64,000 bases of DNA, taken from Subtercola endophyticus (GTDB lineage Bacteria > Actinomycetota > Actinomycetes > Actinomycetales > Microbacteriaceae). Shown here piece after piece: positions 61,859 through 64,000 of the stretch (positions are counted from its first letter, which is position 1; each line of letters begins with the position of its first letter). The DNA lies in NCBI RefSeq assembly GCF_021044565.1, contig NZ_CP087997.1:496001-560000 (forward strand), written 5' to 3'. The translations under genes and the position numbers were made by a program. The notes under the pieces were generated by a model. The model worked only from the letters and a program-made list of their open reading frames with translations. It had not been told where the DNA came from and searched no databases.

Positions 61859-63618
61859 GAAGGCAGCCAGTAGTGCAGGGTGAGCAGCCAGCCGGGGATG
61901 GGCTGGGCGGTCCAGACGGGGTAGAAGAACACGGTGACGAGCACCGCGAGCAACAGGTAGGCGCCCACGATCCACAGAGCTCTCGCCCGTTTTCGGGGCG
62001 GATCCGTTCGTTTACCGAGCGCGAGCCCGATCACGAACACCAGCCCGAGAATCATGTACGGCTCGAACGCGATCGTATAGAACTGGAAAATCGTGCGGTT
62101 GATGTACAGCAGCCACGGGAGATACCCCGCGACCATGCCCATCAAGATGAGCCCGACCTGCCATTCGCGCTTTCTGATCAGCCGGTACACCAGGTAGAAA
62201 ATGGCTGCGGTCGCTGCCCACCAGATGGCCGCGTTGCCGACCGAGGTGATGTTCGCGTAGCAGGTCTGCGCGCCGCAGTTGCCGGTGCCGTCGTTGAACG
62301 TGCCCACGTACATCTGCGTCGGCCGGATCATGAACAGCCAGGTCAGCGGATTCGCCGCATACGGGTGCGGGTCGTGCTCGTTGACGTTGAAGTTGTACAC
62401 CGACACCTCGAAGTGCCAGAAGTTCTGGATGACCAGCGGCACCCATGAGAGCGACCCCGTCCACGGCTTTCCGTCGGTCTGCGCCCAGTTTCGGTAGTAG
62501 CCGCCGTTGGTGACGAACCAGCCGGTCCAGGTGACGAGGTAGCTCGCCAGATACAGCGGAACAGTGAGGATGACCGTGGCCACTCCCTGCTTCAAGATCG
62601 AAGCGCTGAGCCAGAACGGAATGCCCGCGCGGCGGCGGGCCAGGGCATCCACCAGCACCGCGTACAGCACGAAGGCCACGAGAAAGTACAGCCCGGACCA
62701 CTTCACCGCGCTGGCGAGGCCGAACGCCACGGCCGCCGCCATGAGCCACGGCCGCCACCACAGGGTCGGACCCCAGGTGGGCTCCCTGCCCTCGTCTTCG
62801 CGCCGGGCGACCCAGGCCGCCAGGCGCCGCAGATGCCACTCGCGGTCGAGCAGCACCGCGCCGAAGCCGAGCAGCAGGAACAGCATCAGAATGCCGTCGA
62901 GAATGCCTACCCGGCTCATCACGATGGCGTGACCGTCGATGGCGAACAAGAAGCCCGCGATGGTGCCGAGCAGCGTCGACTTGAAGAGCTTTGTGCCGAT
63001 CAGCGAGATCAGCAGCACGGCGAGAATGCCGCAGACCGCCACCGAGATGCGCCAGCCGAAAGCGTTCTGGGCGCCGAAGACGGCCTCGCCCATGGCGATG
63101 ATCCACTTGCCGAGGGGCGGATGCACGACGTAGCCCGGCGCGGTGGTGAACTGATTCACGTTTCCGGCCGCAAACGAGGGATCGACGCCCGACGGCCAGC
63201 TGCCCTCGTAGCCCAGGTGCAGCAGCGACCAGGCGTCTTTGACGTAGAAGGTCTCGTCGAACACGAGGCTCTGCGGGTTGCCGAGGTCGTACAAACGCAG
63301 CACGGCCGCGAGCAGGGTCACCGCGATGGGCCCGCCCCAGCGCCAGAGTCGTTGGCGGCCGGGGGTGTACATCAGCCGGGTCCACCATCGGTCGAGGCGG
63401 CTGCCGAGCGGTTCGCGGTAGTCGTAGTCGGGATCGATCGCGGCCCGCAGTGCGGCGGTGCGGTCGGCGCGAGCGGTGGTGGAGCCCGCCGCGGACTCGG
63501 CCGCCGCTGCGGCGTCTTCGGGCGTGATGCTCCAGGGCAGCGTATCGACGCCGGGCGCGCCGGAAGAGTCGCTATCGGGCGCCGGCACGGGCGGTTCTGA
63601 GTCGGTCGCTGGGCTCAC
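61849..63618 (-). CDS. pmt: Protein O-mannosyltransferase (PMT/GT39)
   Basis: About 589 residues with a disordered N-terminus (1-75) and roughly eleven helices. The catalytic acidic pair is VFDETFYVKD (Asp121, Glu122), followed by FTTAPGYVVHPPLGKWIIAMGEAVFG and IALGLASAVKWSGLYFL-type GT-C blocks, and ending in the HYWLPSW motif. It transfers mannose from polyprenyl-phosphate-mannose to Ser/Thr of exported proteins. I favour GTG 63618 (TAGCAT 7 bases upstream, 63626-63631); ATG 63627 is an alternative. It is divergent from rsmI, the usual actinobacterial arrangement. Confidence 0.92.
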   Translation of the reverse strand: MSPATDSEPPVPAPDSDSSGAPGVDTLPWSITPEDAAAAAESAAGSTTARADRTAALRAAIDPDYDYREPLGSRLDRWWTRLMYTPGRQRLWRWGGPIAVTLLAAVLRLYDLGNPQSLVFDETFYVKDAWSLLHLGYEGSWPSGVDPSFAAGNVNQFTTAPGYVVHPPLGKWIIAMGEAVFGAQNAFGWRISVAVCGILAVLLISLIGTKLFKSTLLGTIAGFLFAIDGHAIVMSRVGILDGILMLFLLLGFGAVLLDREWHLRRLAAWVARREDEGREPTWGPTLWWRPWLMAAAVAFGLASAVKWSGLYFLVAFVLYAVLVDALARRRAGIPFWLSASILKQGVATVILTVPLYLASYLVTWTGWFVTNGGYYRNWAQTDGKPWTGSLSWVPLVIQNFWHFEVSVYNFNVNEHDPHPYAANPLTWLFMIRPTQMYVGTFNDGTGNCGAQTCYANITSVGNAAIWWAATAAIFYLVYRLIRKREWQVGLILMGMVAGYLPWLLYINRTIFQFYTIAFEPYMILGLVFVIGLALGKRTDPPRKRARALWIVGAYLLLAVLVTVFFYPVWTAQPIPGWLLTLHYWLPSWR

Positions 63619-63710
63619 CCGCCCCATGCTATCCACATGAGGCTGCGAGGCCGATGGTGCACCGCGCTTCCTGTGCAAACTCTCGCCCATCACGAGGCTG
63701 TTGAACCACC

Positions 63711-63765
63711 GTGCCGCTGCCGTGCGTCTGCCGTGCCGCTGCCGTGCCGCTGCCGTGCCGCTTCG
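63711..63765. repeat. 11-bp tandem repeat, five units, between pmt and rsmI
   Basis: Units GTGCCGCTGCC, GTGCGTCTGCC, GTGCCGCTGCC, GTGCCGCTGCC and GTGCCGCTTCG follow without gaps in the intergenic region. Confidence 0.75.
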
Positions 63766-63773
63766 ATGCCCGC

Positions 63774-63847
63774 GGGAGAACGGTCGGAGCTGGCGCGATA
63801 TCCGGGCAATACGTGCCCATACCGGCTCTGCTCCGACCGTTCTCCCA
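63774..63847. repeat. Long inverted repeat upstream of rsmI
   Basis: GGGAGAACGGTCGGAGC (63774-63790) pairs with GCTCCGACCGTTTCTCCC (63830-63847), perfect except for one bulged T. The loop is 39 bases. It lies 24 bases before the rsmI start and upstream of the divergent pmt promoter, so it could shape both promoters or form a hairpin in an upstream transcript. Confidence 0.65.
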
Positions 63848-63871
63848 CCGGCATCCGGCACACTGGGCTCA

Positions 63872-64000
63872 TGATCATCCTTGCGGCCACCCCCATCGGC
63901 AACCTCAAGGATGCGTCGGTGCGCCTGATCGAGACGCTTGAGGCCGCCGAGGTGGTCGCCGCCGAAGACACCCGCGTCACAGCGAAGCTGCTGCGCGCCC
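63872..64000 (+). CDS. rsmI: 16S rRNA (cytidine-2'-O)-methyltransferase RsmI, N-terminal part (cut by window edge)
   Basis: The first 43 codons read MIILAATPIGNLKDASVRLI, then ETLEAAEVVAAEDTRVTAKLL. This is the conserved start of RsmI, a TP-methylase fold enzyme that 2'-O-methylates C1402 of 16S rRNA. CACACT stands 6 bases before the ATG and no ribosome site is visible, so the mRNA may be leaderless. The gene continues beyond the window. Confidence 0.92.

Noticed and set aside
1-64000. tRNA, rRNA, CRISPR array, prophage, insertion sequence or defence island
   Set aside because: I found no cloverleaf-like sequence with a GTTCGAATC-type arm outside coding context, no rRNA-like stretch, no regularly spaced 25-40-base repeats with unique spacers, and no transposase, integrase, restriction, Cas or phage structural gene. 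The HNH gene is the only mobile-type candidate.

Overview
The window is high-GC actinobacterial DNA. G/C-rich third codon positions, frequent GTG starts, many 4-base ATGA/GTGA gene overlaps, a 13E12-type DUF222/HNH gene, a DUF7882-type small protein, SARP/BTAD regulation and the divergent rsmI/protein-mannosyltransferase pair together point to the family Microbacteriaceae. The microbial rhodopsin resembles a group I know from cold-habitat genera such as Subtercola and Cryobacterium, so a genus of that kind is my best guess. That is an inference from gene content, not a measured identity. I recognise 53 protein genes (two cut by the window edges) and no tRNA, rRNA or CRISPR array.

Layout. 1-8.5 kb: end of a ThrE-type exporter, a small unknown gene, a highly structured intergenic region, a complete peptide-type ABC importer operon (binding lipoprotein, two permeases, double ATPase; minus strand), a dienelactone-hydrolase-like enzyme and a lipoprotein. 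8.6-19.1 kb: a cell-surface glycan/membrane group (polyprenyl-type glycosyltransferase, cytochrome b561-molybdopterin oxidoreductase fusion, LCP ligase, methyltransferase, DUF2064 protein, GT2, NAD-epimerase). Its minus-strand operon is split by an oppositely oriented 13E12/HNH gene. 19.2-21.5 kb: two DUF202 membrane proteins face a two-gene operon of a DUF7882-type protein and a microbial rhodopsin with an unusual E-S-E active-site set. 21.6-28.9 kb: MoxR/DUF58/transglutaminase operon, an amino-acid permease and a peroxiredoxin. 29-44.6 kb: metabolic and regulatory genes (GH15, acyl-CoA dehydrogenase, gamma-carbonic anhydrase, GH3, SRAP, a MarR/two-component set, PoxB, two aldo/keto reductases, an MFS exporter). 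44.6-57 kb: HrpA helicase, DUF255 protein, sulfurtransferase, a DrrAB-type exporter and a convergent 1170-residue AfsR/SARP-type regulator. 57-64 kb: CoA-binding protein and MetY, acyl-CoA ligase, a YeiH-type membrane protein, protein mannosyltransferase and the start of rsmI.

Patterns running across the window. (1) At least thirteen operon-leading genes have a TANNNT-like -10 hexamer 6-7 bases before the start codon and poor or no Shine-Dalgarno sequence, which is the signature of leaderless mRNAs. (2) Short tandem repeats are frequent, and in five genes the repeat unit contains the stop codon or last codons and is copied downstream. (3) Four 11-bp-phased repeats of GTGAGCGCC type precede the DrrAB exporter and look like the operator of the convergent SARP regulator. 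The strongest candidate for new biology is the rhodopsin plus DUF7882 pair, followed by this SARP/exporter module.
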